From Leptospira haakeii (lineage in GTDB: Bacteria; Spirochaetota; Leptospiria; Leptospirales; Leptospiraceae), in the NCBI RefSeq assembly GCF_002812045.1, contig NZ_NPEG01000016.1, forward strand, positions 1 through 64,000: a DNA stretch of 64,000 nt, in the 5' to 3' direction. Positions within the stretch are counted from its first letter, which is position 1. Each line of letters begins with the position of its first letter. The position numbers and the translations under genes were made by a program. The notes below the pieces were generated by a model. The model made no database searches and had not been told where the DNA came from. It was given only the letters and a program-made list of their open reading frames with translations. This document shows, piece after piece, positions 15,903 to 24,044 of this stretch.

Positions 15903-16898
15903 ATGAGCCATCTACTTGATGATAGACCTAAAATTTTGGTCGTAGACGATGAAGCAGCAAACCTGCAAGTACTCAAACAAATATTACAAGAAGATTATAG
16001 ACTTTTTTTCGCAAAAGACGGGATCAAGGCCCTAGAATTAGCGATTTCCGAAAAGCCGAATCTTATTCTTTTAGATGTGATGATGCCTGGAATGACTGGG
16101 CATGAAACCTGTAAAAAACTCAGAACCGAAACTTCCACTTCAAGAATACCTGTGATTTTCGTGACAGCAATGGCGGAAGAAGAAGATGAGGCAGACGGTT
16201 TCGAAGCCGGGGCCGTGGATTATATTACGAAACCTGTAAGTCCTGCAATCGTTAAAGCGAGAGTGAAAACGCATCTTTCTTTGGTTAGAAACGAAGAGCT
16301 AAAAGAAACCAGATTACAGATCATCCAAAGATTGGGACTGGCAGCGGAATATAAGGACAACGAAACCGGCCTTCATGTGATCAGAATGAGCCATTATTCT
16401 CGAACCTTAGCGAAGGCCTTAGGTTATTCTCAGGATACTGCGGATAAAATTTTGCATGCCTCGCCTATGCACGATATTGGTAAAATAGGGATCCCGGATA
16501 GTATATTACAAAAACCTGGTAAACTAGATCCGGAAGAATGGGATATCATGAAAACCCATCCCACTATAGGAGCGGAGATCATCGGAGATCATGATTCTTC
16601 TCTTTTGCAAATGGCAAAAAGTATCGCTTTGAACCACCACGAAAAATGGGATGGAAGCGGTTATCCAAACGGGATCAAAGGAGACGACATTCCGGTCGAA
16701 GCAAGGATAGTAACGATCGCTGATGTATTTGATGCACTTACCACGGAAAGACCGTATAAAAAAGCCTGGAGTATAGAGGACGCAGTTAATCATATTAGAA
16801 AAGGTGCCGGATCTCATTTTGATCCAGGACTTGTTCCGGTTTTCTTAAATCTGATGCCTGACCTTTTAGCGATCAGAGAACGCTGGGCGGAAACCTAG
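15903..16898 (+). CDS. Response regulator with HD-GYP c-di-GMP phosphodiesterase domain
   Basis: 331 residues: an N-terminal receiver (about 9-125; D58 in LLLDVMMPG) and a C-terminal HD-GYP domain with HVIRMSHYSR, the HD pair in MHDIGKIGIPD (190-191), HHEKWDGSGYP (about 245-255) and IADVFDALTTERPYK. The full metal and GYP residues suggest an active enzyme hydrolysing cyclic di-GMP, like RpfG. It starts 19 bases after the MHYT hybrid kinase, so it is the likely output of the operon: the kinases would phosphorylate the receiver and tune c-di-GMP. Confidence 0.9.
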   Translation: MSHLLDDRPKILVVDDEAANLQVLKQILQEDYRLFFAKDGIKALELAISEKPNLILLDVMMPGMTGHETCKKLRTETSTSRIPVIFVTAMAEEEDEADGFEAGAVDYITKPVSPAIVKARVKTHLSLVRNEELKETRLQIIQRLGLAAEYKDNETGLHVIRMSHYSRTLAKALGYSQDTADKILHASPMHDIGKIGIPDSILQKPGKLDPEEWDIMKTHPTIGAEIIGDHDSSLLQMAKSIALNHHEKWDGSGYPNGIKGDDIPVEARIVTIADVFDALTTERPYKKAWSIEDAVNHIRKGAGSHFDPGLVPVFLNLMPDLLAIRERWAET

Positions 16899-16900
16899 AT

Positions 16901-17584
16901 TCAAAGCACACCCTTAGGTGGAAGAAAAAGTATCTCGTCTTGGTTGAAACTTGCAGGAAGAGAGTATAAATTTTCTAGAAAGATCGCAGCATCCGTCGCC
17001 GGTATCATATCTTCTCTTTTAAATCCTTCTCTGCCATCCCAGATTGGAGTGTCAATTGCTCCTGCGTATACTGTAGTCACTCTTATCCCACGATCCTTTA
17101 CCTCTTCTCGGATTGCTTTTGCGAAACCGGCCAAACCATGTTTAGAAGCACAATAAGGAGAAGATTCAGGAAATCCAAACTTCCCTGCAGTAGAAGAAAT
17201 ATAACATAGAAACGATCCATTTTTCATAGAAGGCAGAAGTTTAGAAGTTAGTAAAATAGGAGCGCTTAAATTTAGGGTAAGATGTTTTTGGAGATCTTCC
17301 CATTCTAGATCTTCTATCTTTAAGAATAACCCGTCCCCGGAAGCAAAATAGATTGCATGGATCTCTTTCCAATACTGCAAAAGTGAAGACGTAAATTTGA
17401 GGATCTGGTTCTGTTCTCCCAGATCACAGAGATAATTTAGCCCTTTTTCTAAACCTTTTTCCAAAGGGACTCCGCGTCTGGAGATCCCGATCGGAAAATA
17501 TCCAGGATTTGCATTCAGTTTTTCTAATAAAGATTTGCCGATCCCGGATCCGGCCCCGACTACCAGGATGTTTTTGGGTTCCAT
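16901..17584 (-). CDS. Short-chain dehydrogenase/reductase in the mtn operon
   Basis: 227 residues, the length of a classical SDR. The Rossmann motif GAGSGIGKS is at residues 10-18, ISSTAGKF holds the catalytic Ser, and YCASK holds the Tyr/Lys pair, followed by a VYAGAIDTPIW loop. The substrate is unknown. It lies four bases downstream of mtnB and is the last gene of an mtnD-mtnB-SDR operon, so a role linked to methionine salvage, such as handling a keto or aldehyde intermediate, is possible. It converges with the HD-GYP gene, the two ends only two bases apart with no visible terminator. Confidence 0.85.
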   Translation of the reverse strand: MEPKNILVVGAGSGIGKSLLEKLNANPGYFPIGISRRGVPLEKGLEKGLNYLCDLGEQNQILKFTSSLLQYWKEIHAIYFASGDGLFLKIEDLEWEDLQKHLTLNLSAPILLTSKLLPSMKNGSFLCYISSTAGKFGFPESSPYCASKHGLAGFAKAIREEVKDRGIRVTTVYAGAIDTPIWDGREGFKREDMIPATDAAIFLENLYSLPASFNQDEILFLPPKGVL

Positions 17585-17588
17585 GTTC

Positions 17589-18224
17589 TTACTTGGACAT
17601 CGCCCGCACTTTTAATAAAAAATCCGCAGCTTCCAGATGACGATTTGCCTGGATCAGATCTTTTCCCCAAACAGTGATCCCATGTTTTTCTATAACGCAG
17701 AATGGAACTCTGGGTTTTGCCTGGGTGAGATGTTGTTCCAAATGATCTGAGATATCCTGCACTTTCGGATAATTGTATAGAACAGGAACGGAAACGTTAG
17801 GGTTCTCATCCCAAATACCGAATGCTTTTATGATCTCTAAAGGAAGAAGTGGAAGATCCTCGATTGGATTCTCTTTAGAAACCCCTATCTCGATCAGATT
17901 GGATTCAGGAGTATGGACATGAAGAGAACATCCCATTTCAGGAAATGCTTTATAAACTGCTCTGTGAATAGAAGTTTCGGCAGAAGGTTTCAGACCTTCT
18001 CTTCCTTTCCAACCTTCTAATACTTTTCCGGATTCTATTTCTACAGGAAGAAAATCTTTTCGAGTCAGTTTGTTTTTATCCAAACCGCTTCCACTTACCC
18101 AGAATATATTAGGATTTTTTTCGTCTTTGATGGAAAGATTTCCGGCAGTTCCAGGCATCCATCCTTTAGAATGATATAGTACTCCTGACTCCGCAAGGCG
18201 GGTCAGGATCTTTTTCTGGGACAT
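17589..18224 (-). CDS. mtnB: Methylthioribulose-1-phosphate dehydratase
   Basis: 211 residues, class II aldolase/adducin fold. The visible zinc-binding motif is CSLHVHTPESN, with a further His in EKHGITVWGKD; TAGNLS near residue 27 and SGSGLDK form the phosphate-binding part. It removes water from 5-methylthioribulose 1-phosphate in the methionine salvage pathway. It lies three bases downstream of mtnD, the later enzyme of the same pathway, which supports this over a fuculose aldolase-type role. mtnA, mtnK and the enolase/phosphatase step are not in the window. Confidence 0.9.
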   Translation of the reverse strand: MSQKKILTRLAESGVLYHSKGWMPGTAGNLSIKDEKNPNIFWVSGSGLDKNKLTRKDFLPVEIESGKVLEGWKGREGLKPSAETSIHRAVYKAFPEMGCSLHVHTPESNLIEIGVSKENPIEDLPLLPLEIIKAFGIWDENPNVSVPVLYNYPKVQDISDHLEQHLTQAKPRVPFCVIEKHGITVWGKDLIQANRHLEAADFLLKVRAMSK

Positions 18225-18227
18225 TTT

Positions 18228-18761
18228 TTAAACTAGAGCCGTAGTTTCTTCTACGTAATTAGGGACCCAGCCACTCATGTCTTGGAAATAACGGACTGCT
18301 TTGATCCTTTTATTCTCGTCTAGAGTGAACCAGTGATTTGTATTCTTAGGAACGGAGATGAAGTCATCCTTCTCTACTCTTACTAGAAACTTTTCGCCTG
18401 CAAGTGCAAATCCGAAAATACCGGAGCCGTCCACGATATAACGAACTTCGTCGTCAGTATGATAATGTACTTTATCAAATTTGGCTAACATCTCGTTCAA
18501 GCCGGGAACTTGCGGATGAAGAACGATCAGGTCTCTAGATTGATAACCTTCTTTCTCTTTTAATGTCTCGAAACGATTGTCTAAATTTTTGAGAAGAGCT
18601 TCTTTCTCATCATCTACAAGAGTTAATTTATCCGTAAGAGAATTAGAGGCGTTAGGAACCGGCCAATGATCGTACTCGATCCCTCTTTTATTTAGAAAAG
18701 ATTTAACTTCAGTGTTGTCTTTGATTTCCGGTAGTCCCGGTTTTTGGATAATAGTCGCCAT
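18228..18761 (-). CDS. mtnD: Acireductone dioxygenase
   Basis: 177 residues, typical of the cupin ARD family. Metal ligands are visible in [17 protein letters not shown] (HxH...E) and NTNHWF. It oxidises acireductone to the keto acid precursor of methionine (Fe form) or to an off-pathway product (Ni form). The start at 18761 has a very strong ribosome site (AAAGGAGG, six bases upstream). It is first in the operon with mtnB and the SDR. The 95-base region upstream contains two hairpins and may be a regulatory leader. Confidence 0.92.
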   Translation of the reverse strand: MATIIQKPGLPEIKDNTEVKSFLNKRGIEYDHWPVPNASNSLTDKLTLVDDEKEALLKNLDNRFETLKEKEGYQSRDLIVLHPQVPGLNEMLAKFDKVHYHTDDEVRYIVDGSGIFGFALAGEKFLVRVEKDDFISVPKNTNHWFTLDENKRIKAVRYFQDMSGWVPNYVEETTALV

Positions 18762-18856
18762 TCGCGTCCTCCTTTAGGTGGTGTCCCTTTTTTTAGCTCC
18801 GCACCCTCAAGCGGCAGTCGCGGCCCTTTATGTTTGGAAGGCCGCTTTATAAAACC
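18762..18856 (-). promoter_or_regulatory. Structured leader between efp and mtnD
   Basis: Reading the minus strand, a GCGGCC/GGCCGC hairpin (18845-18820) is followed by a CCGC/GCGG hairpin (18814-18799), an A-rich stretch beginning AGCTAAAAAAAGGG, and then the mtnD ribosome site. The A-rich element loosely recalls the 3' part of SAM-II-type pseudoknots, and a SAM-sensing leader would suit a methionine salvage operon, but the match is weak. The first hairpin could also end efp transcription. Confidence 0.3.
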
Positions 18857-19423
18857 TTATTTATTGACCCTCTCCACATAGGTAAGATCTCTCAAGTCGA
18901 TCCGGATAGAATCACCTTGTTTGATAAAAATAGGTACGTTAATCTCTCCGCCAGTTTCTACAGTTACTCTTTTGAGAGCGGTTCCAGAGGTATCACCTTT
19001 GAGACCTTCTTCTGCATAAGTTACTTGGAGGATTGCAAAGTTTGGAGGAGTCACTCCGATTGGTTTACCTTCATAGAAAGAAACTTCCATAGCAGTTTCC
19101 TCTTTTAAGAATGGTAGGATATCCTCTAAGTATTCTTTGGAAACCGGAAGTTGCTCGAAATCGTTAGTGTCCATGAAGATGATATCATCACCCTCGGAGT
19201 AACAGATAGTCATCTGTCTCTTTTCCAATTCTACGGACTCTAATTTTTCCGCAGCCTTGAAGGTCCTTTCGATAGAGCTACTGCGGACCAAGTTCTTTAA
19301 TTTTGTGCGGATAAAGGCAGAACCTTTTCCCGGATTCACGAATTCGCTTTTTACAACGGAATAAAGTTCTCCTTCTACTTTGAGAACCATTCCTTTTCTA
19401 ACTTCAGTGATGCCTAAGTTCAT
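18857..19423 (-). CDS. efp: Translation elongation factor P
   Basis: 188 residues, the usual three-domain length. The conserved domain I loop reads FVNPGKGSAFIRTKLKNL with Lys33 at the tip, the site modified in bacteria that use EpmA/EpmB. The last domain has the EF-P signature GEINVPIFIKQGDSIRID. EF-P binds between the P and E sites of the ribosome and rescues stalling at proline runs. Genes for an EpmB-like enzyme (21170) and EpmA (54415) in the same window suggest beta-lysylation of Lys33. Confidence 0.95.
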   Translation of the reverse strand: MNLGITEVRKGMVLKVEGELYSVVKSEFVNPGKGSAFIRTKLKNLVRSSSIERTFKAAEKLESVELEKRQMTICYSEGDDIIFMDTNDFEQLPVSKEYLEDILPFLKEETAMEVSFYEGKPIGVTPPNFAILQVTYAEEGLKGDTSGTALKRVTVETGGEINVPIFIKQGDSIRIDLRDLTYVERVNK

Positions 19424-19601
19424 AAACGACCTAAATAAAAAATACGCTACTTCTATATCCTTGCGGGAAGGCCGGGTGTCAAGCGATGTACTCCGGCTCT
19501 CTCGTTAATTGTAATATTTCAGGACCAAAATCCGTTCGACTTTTACCCTTATAAGAGGAGAATCCCCTTTTGGAAAAGATTTCCGGAGAACCAAAGACTC
19601 G

Positions 19602-20510
19602 ATGAAACAAAAATTAACGCTCTTACTCCTTCTGTTTACCGTCCTAACGGTTGCCAATTGTAAAAAAGAACCCTTACTGATTACAGGCTCCGAAACCATG
19701 CACACTTTGCTGAACGTGGTAGCAGCTGGATATGCTAAGAAGAATTCTAATGTAGAAGTGACCGTCCAAGGAGGAGGTTCCTTTGAAGGGATTGAAAAAT
19801 TATTCGATGGCAAGACGGATATAGCCGCTTCTTCCAGACCATTAACTCCGGAAGAACAAACCCAGTTCGAAAGAAAAGGGAGATTCGAAAATGTGCTGAT
19901 CGGTTATGATGGGATCGCTGTAGTAGTGAATCCAGCAAACTCTGTTTCTAAACTTACCTTAGAACAGATCTCCAAAATATTCTCCGGAGATATAAAAGAT
20001 TGGTCTCAAGTAGGCGGAAAGCCCGGACCGATCCATGTAGTCCTTCGAAATGATAAGAGCGGAACTGCGGCTTACTTCGAAACTCACATTTTAAGACAGA
20101 GAGACTTGGGAGAAAAAGAATACCAAACTTTTAAGAAGAAAGAATTTACGAATGATTCCAAGGTAGTTGCGGATAATGATGAAATGGCAGATCTGATCGA
20201 GAAAGATATTGCCTCCGTCGGATTTATGGGAATGGGAAGCGCGCAGATCCAGAACAAAGGAAAAGTAAAAGCGGTTCCTTATTCCAAAACCGGAAAAGAT
20301 CCTTTTGTGGAGCCGAGCATCCAAAACGTTTCCGAAAGAAAATACAAACTCTCTAGAGGATTGTACCTATTTTATCTCTCCGACAGAGGTAAAAAAATTG
20401 ATGAGTTCATTACTTATATCACTTCGGAAGAAGGACAGACTATGGTGCTGAAAAGTGGCTATTTAAGAAGTACTTTAAGTACAGTAGAAGTAGAAGCGAC
20501 CAAGCCATAA
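19602..20510 (+). CDS. PstS-family phosphate/anion-binding lipoprotein
   Basis: 302 residues. A signal peptide with hydrophobic core is followed by Cys20 in a relaxed lipobox (TVANC), so it is probably a lipoprotein. The mature part has the PBP-like fold: ITGSETMHTLLNVV, GGGSFEGIEKLFDGKTDIA, SSRPLTPEE, and NDKSGTAAYFETHIL as the ligand-binding Ser/Thr loop. PstS-type proteins bind phosphate; the SSR and SGTA boxes agree. No pstCAB genes are adjacent, so it may act alone or with a distant transporter, or in sensing. Confidence 0.85.
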   Translation: MKQKLTLLLLLFTVLTVANCKKEPLLITGSETMHTLLNVVAAGYAKKNSNVEVTVQGGGSFEGIEKLFDGKTDIAASSRPLTPEEQTQFERKGRFENVLIGYDGIAVVVNPANSVSKLTLEQISKIFSGDIKDWSQVGGKPGPIHVVLRNDKSGTAAYFETHILRQRDLGEKEYQTFKKKEFTNDSKVVADNDEMADLIEKDIASVGFMGMGSAQIQNKGKVKAVPYSKTGKDPFVEPSIQNVSERKYKLSRGLYLFYLSDRGKKIDEFITYITSEEGQTMVLKSGYLRSTLSTVEVEATKP

Positions 20511-20575
20511 ATTCCGATTTTCTTTCCGAAAAAAGGTTGCGAAAGCCGTTTTGTTCCGTCTAAGTTTAGATAGAT

Positions 20576-20896
20576 ATGAAGCGGCTTTGGCTTTTACCTC
20601 TGATCTTATTCATGGTACTCGCCCTCTTCAGTGAGGTCGTGGCCAGAGATTATAGTACCGCCAAAAGTTATTCCTTCCAAAAAAAATCAAGAACCCAATC
20701 TTTTAGAGATGGTGATGACCAAGGACTTCCTTCCTTATTCTCAATGAGTGCAGATGATGCAGTCATAGGATTAATCACCAAATTCTCTCAGACAGCATCC
20801 GGATCAAAAAGTAGTCTTCTTCCGAATGATTCAGGTCGCAATTTTTACTTTCACGCCCTAGCATATCGTTATCTTTTCCTTCCCCCTCCGGTCTGA
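20576..20896 (+). CDS. Small exported hypothetical protein
   Basis: 106 residues with a clear signal peptide (MKRLWLLPLILFMVLALFS, cleavage near VVA-RDY). The mature part is short, Ser-rich and ends in YLFLPPPV. No family is recognised. It lies 66 bases after the PstS-like gene on the same strand. Codon use looks normal for the genome. The proline run at the end could need EF-P. It may be a periplasmic or surface peptide; function unknown. Confidence 0.55.
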   Translation: MKRLWLLPLILFMVLALFSEVVARDYSTAKSYSFQKKSRTQSFRDGDDQGLPSLFSMSADDAVIGLITKFSQTASGSKSSLLPNDSGRNFYFHALAYRYLFLPPPV

Positions 20897-21169
20897 CCGG
20901 TTTTCATTCTGTAAGTCCTCGGGAGAACTTTTCCCCGTAAAAAGCATGAAGTGCGGTTTCGGGCAAAAATTCCGCTTCGGCAAAAATAGAAAACGGGAAA
21001 TCTAGCTCATCCTTCTCCTAAGTCTCCAACTTTAATAGATGGGCATTCTCCTCGAGGTTATATAAATAAACGACTCGAATGGAAACCTATGTTTGGTTTC
21101 CTTCTTTTTTATACGGATACTCGGTTGACTGGAATTGCAGGCATGAGAATCCATCAGTAAGAGGGCTTC
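20897..21169. other. 273-bp spacer before epmB
   Basis: No supported gene. An open frame in this region overlaps epmB in another frame and has no family features. A GAGGG ribosome site lies just before the TTG start of epmB. No repeat or strong hairpin was seen. Confidence 0.5.
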
Positions 21170-22279
21170 TTGGAACTCGTTTCCTCACATTTAAAACAAA
21201 AGACTGTTTCCGAGCCGGAATGGTTGGATTGGAAATGGCAAATCCAAAATCGGATCAAAGATGGATCCGAACTGGGAAATTATATCCACATAAGTTCCGA
21301 GGAAAAAGAAGCATTGCTCGCTTGCTCAGAAGTGTTCAGCTTCTCCGCTACTCCTTATTATTTGAATCTCGCAGATCCTGAAGATCCAAACTGCCCTATC
21401 AGATTACAGGTCTTACCAAGAAAGGAAGAGCTACATACTAGAGCCTGGGATAGAAGAGATCCGTTGGCAGAAGAATCCTATATGCCGGTTAAAGGAGTAA
21501 CACATCGTTATCCGGATAGAGCACTTTGGTATTTATCTCATGTATGTGCAGTCTATTGTAGATTCTGCACTAGAAAAAGAAAGGTATCTCAATCTGCGGG
21601 AACTCCAGGTATTGAAGACTGGAAAGATGCATTACGTTATTTTCGAGAACATACAGAAATTAAAGAAGTGATCCTCTCAGGAGGAGATCCTTTAAATCTT
21701 TCTGATTCCAAACTGGATTATCTACTAGGCGAATTAAAATCTATTCCACATATCAATCAGGTTCGTATTCATACGAGATACCCTGTTACACTTCCTATGA
21801 GGATTACGTCGGAACTCTGTCAGGTGCTCAAAAAACATTTTCCGATCTATCTGGTAACACATTTCAATCATTCCAAAGAGCTTACTGAGCTGGTAAAAGA
21901 AAGGATCGGGATGCTCGTGAAAGAAGGTGCAGTTACTGTCCTAAACCAGGCTGTACTTTTGAAAGGGATCAATAATTCTGTAGAAGCTTTGACAGATTTA
22001 TTCTACGGACTGACCAAAATCGGGATCAAACCGTATTATTTGCACCAATGCGACGAGGTATTCGGATCTTCTCATTTTAGGGTCCCTATAGAAGAAGGTG
22101 TGGAACTCATGAAACAGATCCGGGGAAGTATCAGCGGACTAAGTGTTCCACTATATGTAGTGGATCTAACTGGTGGAGGAGGAAAAGTACCTCTACCTGC
22201 GAACTATTTGGAAGAGACCAAAACTTCTTCTTATGTATTCCGAAATTATAAAGGAGATCTGTATGAGATCGGTTTTTAG
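21170..22279 (+). CDS. epmB: EF-P (R)-beta-lysylation protein EpmB / lysine 2,3-aminomutase family
   Basis: 369 residues from a TTG start at 21170 with GAGGG five bases upstream. Radical SAM cluster motif CAVYCRFCTRKRK (Cys126, 130, 133), SAM-binding VILSGGDPLNL, and the PLP-binding Lys in TGGGGKVPLP near the C-terminus. It converts (S)-alpha-lysine to (R)-beta-lysine. The protein is shorter than clostridial KamA (about 416 residues), lacking most of its C-terminal extension, and close to EpmB length. A KamA role in lysine catabolism cannot be excluded, but efp and epmA in the same window favour EpmB. Confidence 0.85.
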   Translation: MELVSSHLKQKTVSEPEWLDWKWQIQNRIKDGSELGNYIHISSEEKEALLACSEVFSFSATPYYLNLADPEDPNCPIRLQVLPRKEELHTRAWDRRDPLAEESYMPVKGVTHRYPDRALWYLSHVCAVYCRFCTRKRKVSQSAGTPGIEDWKDALRYFREHTEIKEVILSGGDPLNLSDSKLDYLLGELKSIPHINQVRIHTRYPVTLPMRITSELCQVLKKHFPIYLVTHFNHSKELTELVKERIGMLVKEGAVTVLNQAVLLKGINNSVEALTDLFYGLTKIGIKPYYLHQCDEVFGSSHFRVPIEEGVELMKQIRGSISGLSVPLYVVDLTGGGGKVPLPANYLEETKTSSYVFRNYKGDLYEIGF

Positions 22280-22811
22280 AATTGCCATTCTACTCTTAGC
22301 CACCTTGGCCATCTCAGAATGCAAAAGCCATCAGGAAAATCCGACCTCGGTCGTAGCTGAAAATCCGTCGGCACTTCGACTCAATTACGATGTAGTATAT
22401 TATACAGGCGGACATTCCGTTTTACTTAACTCAGGAAGATTATTCGCCAGGGGACTATTTTACGAATGTAAAATATCCGACACGAATTCCAGTTTCGAAA
22501 GTTTCCGGGCCTCTTCTTACACTGAGGATAATTCCAACGATTTCAGACAATTGGTATCCGAAACAGACCAGTCAAAATTCAATTCCAGACAATTCCAATA
22601 TTTCCCAATCGGGGAAAATTCCAGGGCCACGGTATTTTCAGGCTGCGTCAAAGGATCCGGAGCGGAAAAATGTTACGTCCGTTGGGAGTGGCAAAAAGAA
22701 GCGTTTATATTCGTGTTTGAAACCCAGTTGGAAAACAAAAAAGGACTAGGCACCGCGGAATTAGGAAAAGAATTCCACGAATTCGTAAGCCGGGGAATAA
22801 AAGCGTTTTAA
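22263..22811 (+). CDS. Putative lipoprotein, hypothetical
   Basis: 182 residues from the ATG at 22263, which overlaps the 3' end of epmB by 17 bases; a start further upstream would fall within epmB and precede the signal peptide, so it is not used. The signal peptide RSVFRIAILLLATLAISEC ends with a relaxed lipobox (ISEC, Cys20). The mature region is a polar domain, probably beta-rich, with further cysteines (YECKIS, SGCVKG, KCYVRW). No family is recognised. Probably co-transcribed with epmB. Confidence 0.7.
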   Translation: MRSVFRIAILLLATLAISECKSHQENPTSVVAENPSALRLNYDVVYYTGGHSVLLNSGRLFARGLFYECKISDTNSSFESFRASSYTEDNSNDFRQLVSETDQSKFNSRQFQYFPIGENSRATVFSGCVKGSGAEKCYVRWEWQKEAFIFVFETQLENKKGLGTAELGKEFHEFVSRGIKAF

Positions 22812-22823
22812 AAGTGTATTTTC

Positions 22824-22852
22824 TTGACCGATTTTGATCCGGAAAGTATGTT
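22824..22852 (+). promoter_or_regulatory. Sigma-70-type promoter
   Basis: TTGACC (22824-22829) and TATGTT (22847-22852) are separated by 17 bases, just upstream of the small gene at 22890 and just after the lipoprotein stop. Called from sequence pattern only. Confidence 0.45.
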
Positions 22853-22889
22853 ATCCGGCGGGGAGAAGAGATCCCGAGGATAAGATAGA

Positions 22890-23096
22890 ATGTGGTTAAA
22901 ATTGGGGGATACCGAGGTCATTAATCTAGACTATATCTCCTCCATCAAAAAGAACATGGCGGCAAACTCGATAGAGATCACCTACCATGACTTCAATCAC
23001 GTAAAATCGCTTCCCTTCGGAGATCCGGAAGATAGAGATCGGGCCTACAAAGCCATTTTGGAAAACCTTTCCAGGATGCGTTTGTTTTTCGAATAG
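22890..23096 (+). CDS. Small conserved hypothetical protein
   Basis: 68 residues from the ATG at 22890. Short beta strands (WLKLGDTEVINLDYISSIKK, then SIEITYH), then a helix (DRAYKAILENLSRMRLFFE). The layout resembles small ligand- or membrane-associated beta domains, but no family is recognised. A promoter-like sequence precedes it. The next gene starts 49 bases later on the same strand. Confidence 0.6.
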   Translation: MWLKLGDTEVINLDYISSIKKNMAANSIEITYHDFNHVKSLPFGDPEDRDRAYKAILENLSRMRLFFE

Positions 23097-23145
23097 TATA
23101 TCTTCTAATAGTCCTAAGAGCAGAGACCAAAGCGATTCAAAAGCC

Positions 23146-23901
23146 ATGGAACGAATTAAAGAAAATCTATCCAGCGTCTCCTCCCTAAAACCATTCGAAC
23201 TCATATTTTTCGGTTCCAGACAAAGAGGAGAAGGAGACGAATCCTCCGACTTCAACTTCCTGGTACTTGCAGATCCTTCCGATCAACTCAAAGGAAATTT
23301 TATCCGAGAGATCAATCGAGCAATGGAGCCTCTCCAAAGCCAGGGACAGGTAAACTTACTGGCTGCAGACTGGGACGGGTTCCGTACTAGGATGCGAAGT
23401 TACGACCCAGGAGCTATCCATATCTGCGAATTGGGCGAACCATACTTCGGTTCAGAATATTTTCCAGTCATCAAAGAAGAATGGGATAAACTTAAATCAG
23501 AGCCTATCGACGGAAACACCGCAAGCAAATATTTAAGAAAACGTTATAGATTCTATAAAGGTATTGTTCCTCGCAATACTAAGGAAGACGTAGTCCGGAT
23601 GGAAAGACTACTAACAGTCTATCTCCAAAATTGGATGTTCCGACATATCGAAGATCTTGGGATCGCAGAGATAGTAAACTCGGATATCCCTTCCAGAATC
23701 GGGCCAATGTTTCGTGCGCTTTATTCAAAAGAAGCCAAAGGAAACACTTTGGAACTGCTCGAACTATATGAAGAAGTTCTAAAATTGAAAAAGGAACTAC
23801 GTTCTCCAGAATCCCCTTTCTCCGTGGAAAGATTCAACCAACTCAAAGAAACTCTCCGCTTCGAAGAAAAAGAGATCCGAATTCTAAAACTGAACTATTG
23901 A
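23146..23901 (+). CDS. Nucleotidyltransferase-domain protein
   Basis: 251 residues. The N-terminal 100 residues carry the polymerase-beta-type nucleotidyltransferase motif FFGSRQRGEGDESSDFNFLV (Gly23-Ser24, Asp35). The second metal Asp of the usual DxD is Asn37 (SDFN), so activity may be altered. The C-terminal 130 residues are helical with many Arg/Glu (KYLRKRYRFYKGIVP, ERLLTVYLQNWMF) and could be a HEPN-like or substrate domain. MNT/HEPN proteins often form toxin-antitoxin pairs; here both parts may be fused. Function unproven. Confidence 0.7.
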   Translation: MERIKENLSSVSSLKPFELIFFGSRQRGEGDESSDFNFLVLADPSDQLKGNFIREINRAMEPLQSQGQVNLLAADWDGFRTRMRSYDPGAIHICELGEPYFGSEYFPVIKEEWDKLKSEPIDGNTASKYLRKRYRFYKGIVPRNTKEDVVRMERLLTVYLQNWMFRHIEDLGIAEIVNSDIPSRIGPMFRALYSKEAKGNTLELLELYEEVLKLKKELRSPESPFSVERFNQLKETLRFEEKEIRILKLNY

Positions 23902-24026
23902 GATCTGGTTGTTTTTGAAAAACCGCCCCCACCCTGCTTTGGGAGGGGGGAGTGGCCCGTGGGACCGTCCGGGATCTCTAATATCACAAAAACATTATTC
24001 TTACAATCGATATTCTTCGGATAATC

Positions 24027-24044
24027 TTGTAGGAGCTCCTACAA
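24027..24044. terminator. Perfect palindrome followed by a T-run
   Basis: TTGTAGGAGCTCCTACAA is an 18-base perfect palindrome followed by ATTTTT on the plus strand. It overlaps the stop codon of the esterase gene and could end transcription of the plus-strand nucleotidyltransferase gene. An upstream GC-rich inverted pair (23926-23951, CCCCCACCC with GGGAGGGGG) may help. The AGGAGCTCC core is related to the GGAACTCC word repeated in the last third of the window. Confidence 0.5.

Noticed and set aside
21079..21381. Open frame upstream of and overlapping epmB
   Set aside because: Overlaps the radical SAM gene in another frame and has no ribosome site or motif.
22173..22262. Longer start for the lipoprotein at 22263
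   Set aside because: The extra residues lie inside epmB and would place the signal peptide 30 residues from the N-terminus.
23926..23951. GC-rich inverted pair as a separate regulatory element
   Set aside because: Pairing is partial and it lies in a short gap between convergent genes, so it is more simply part of the terminator region.
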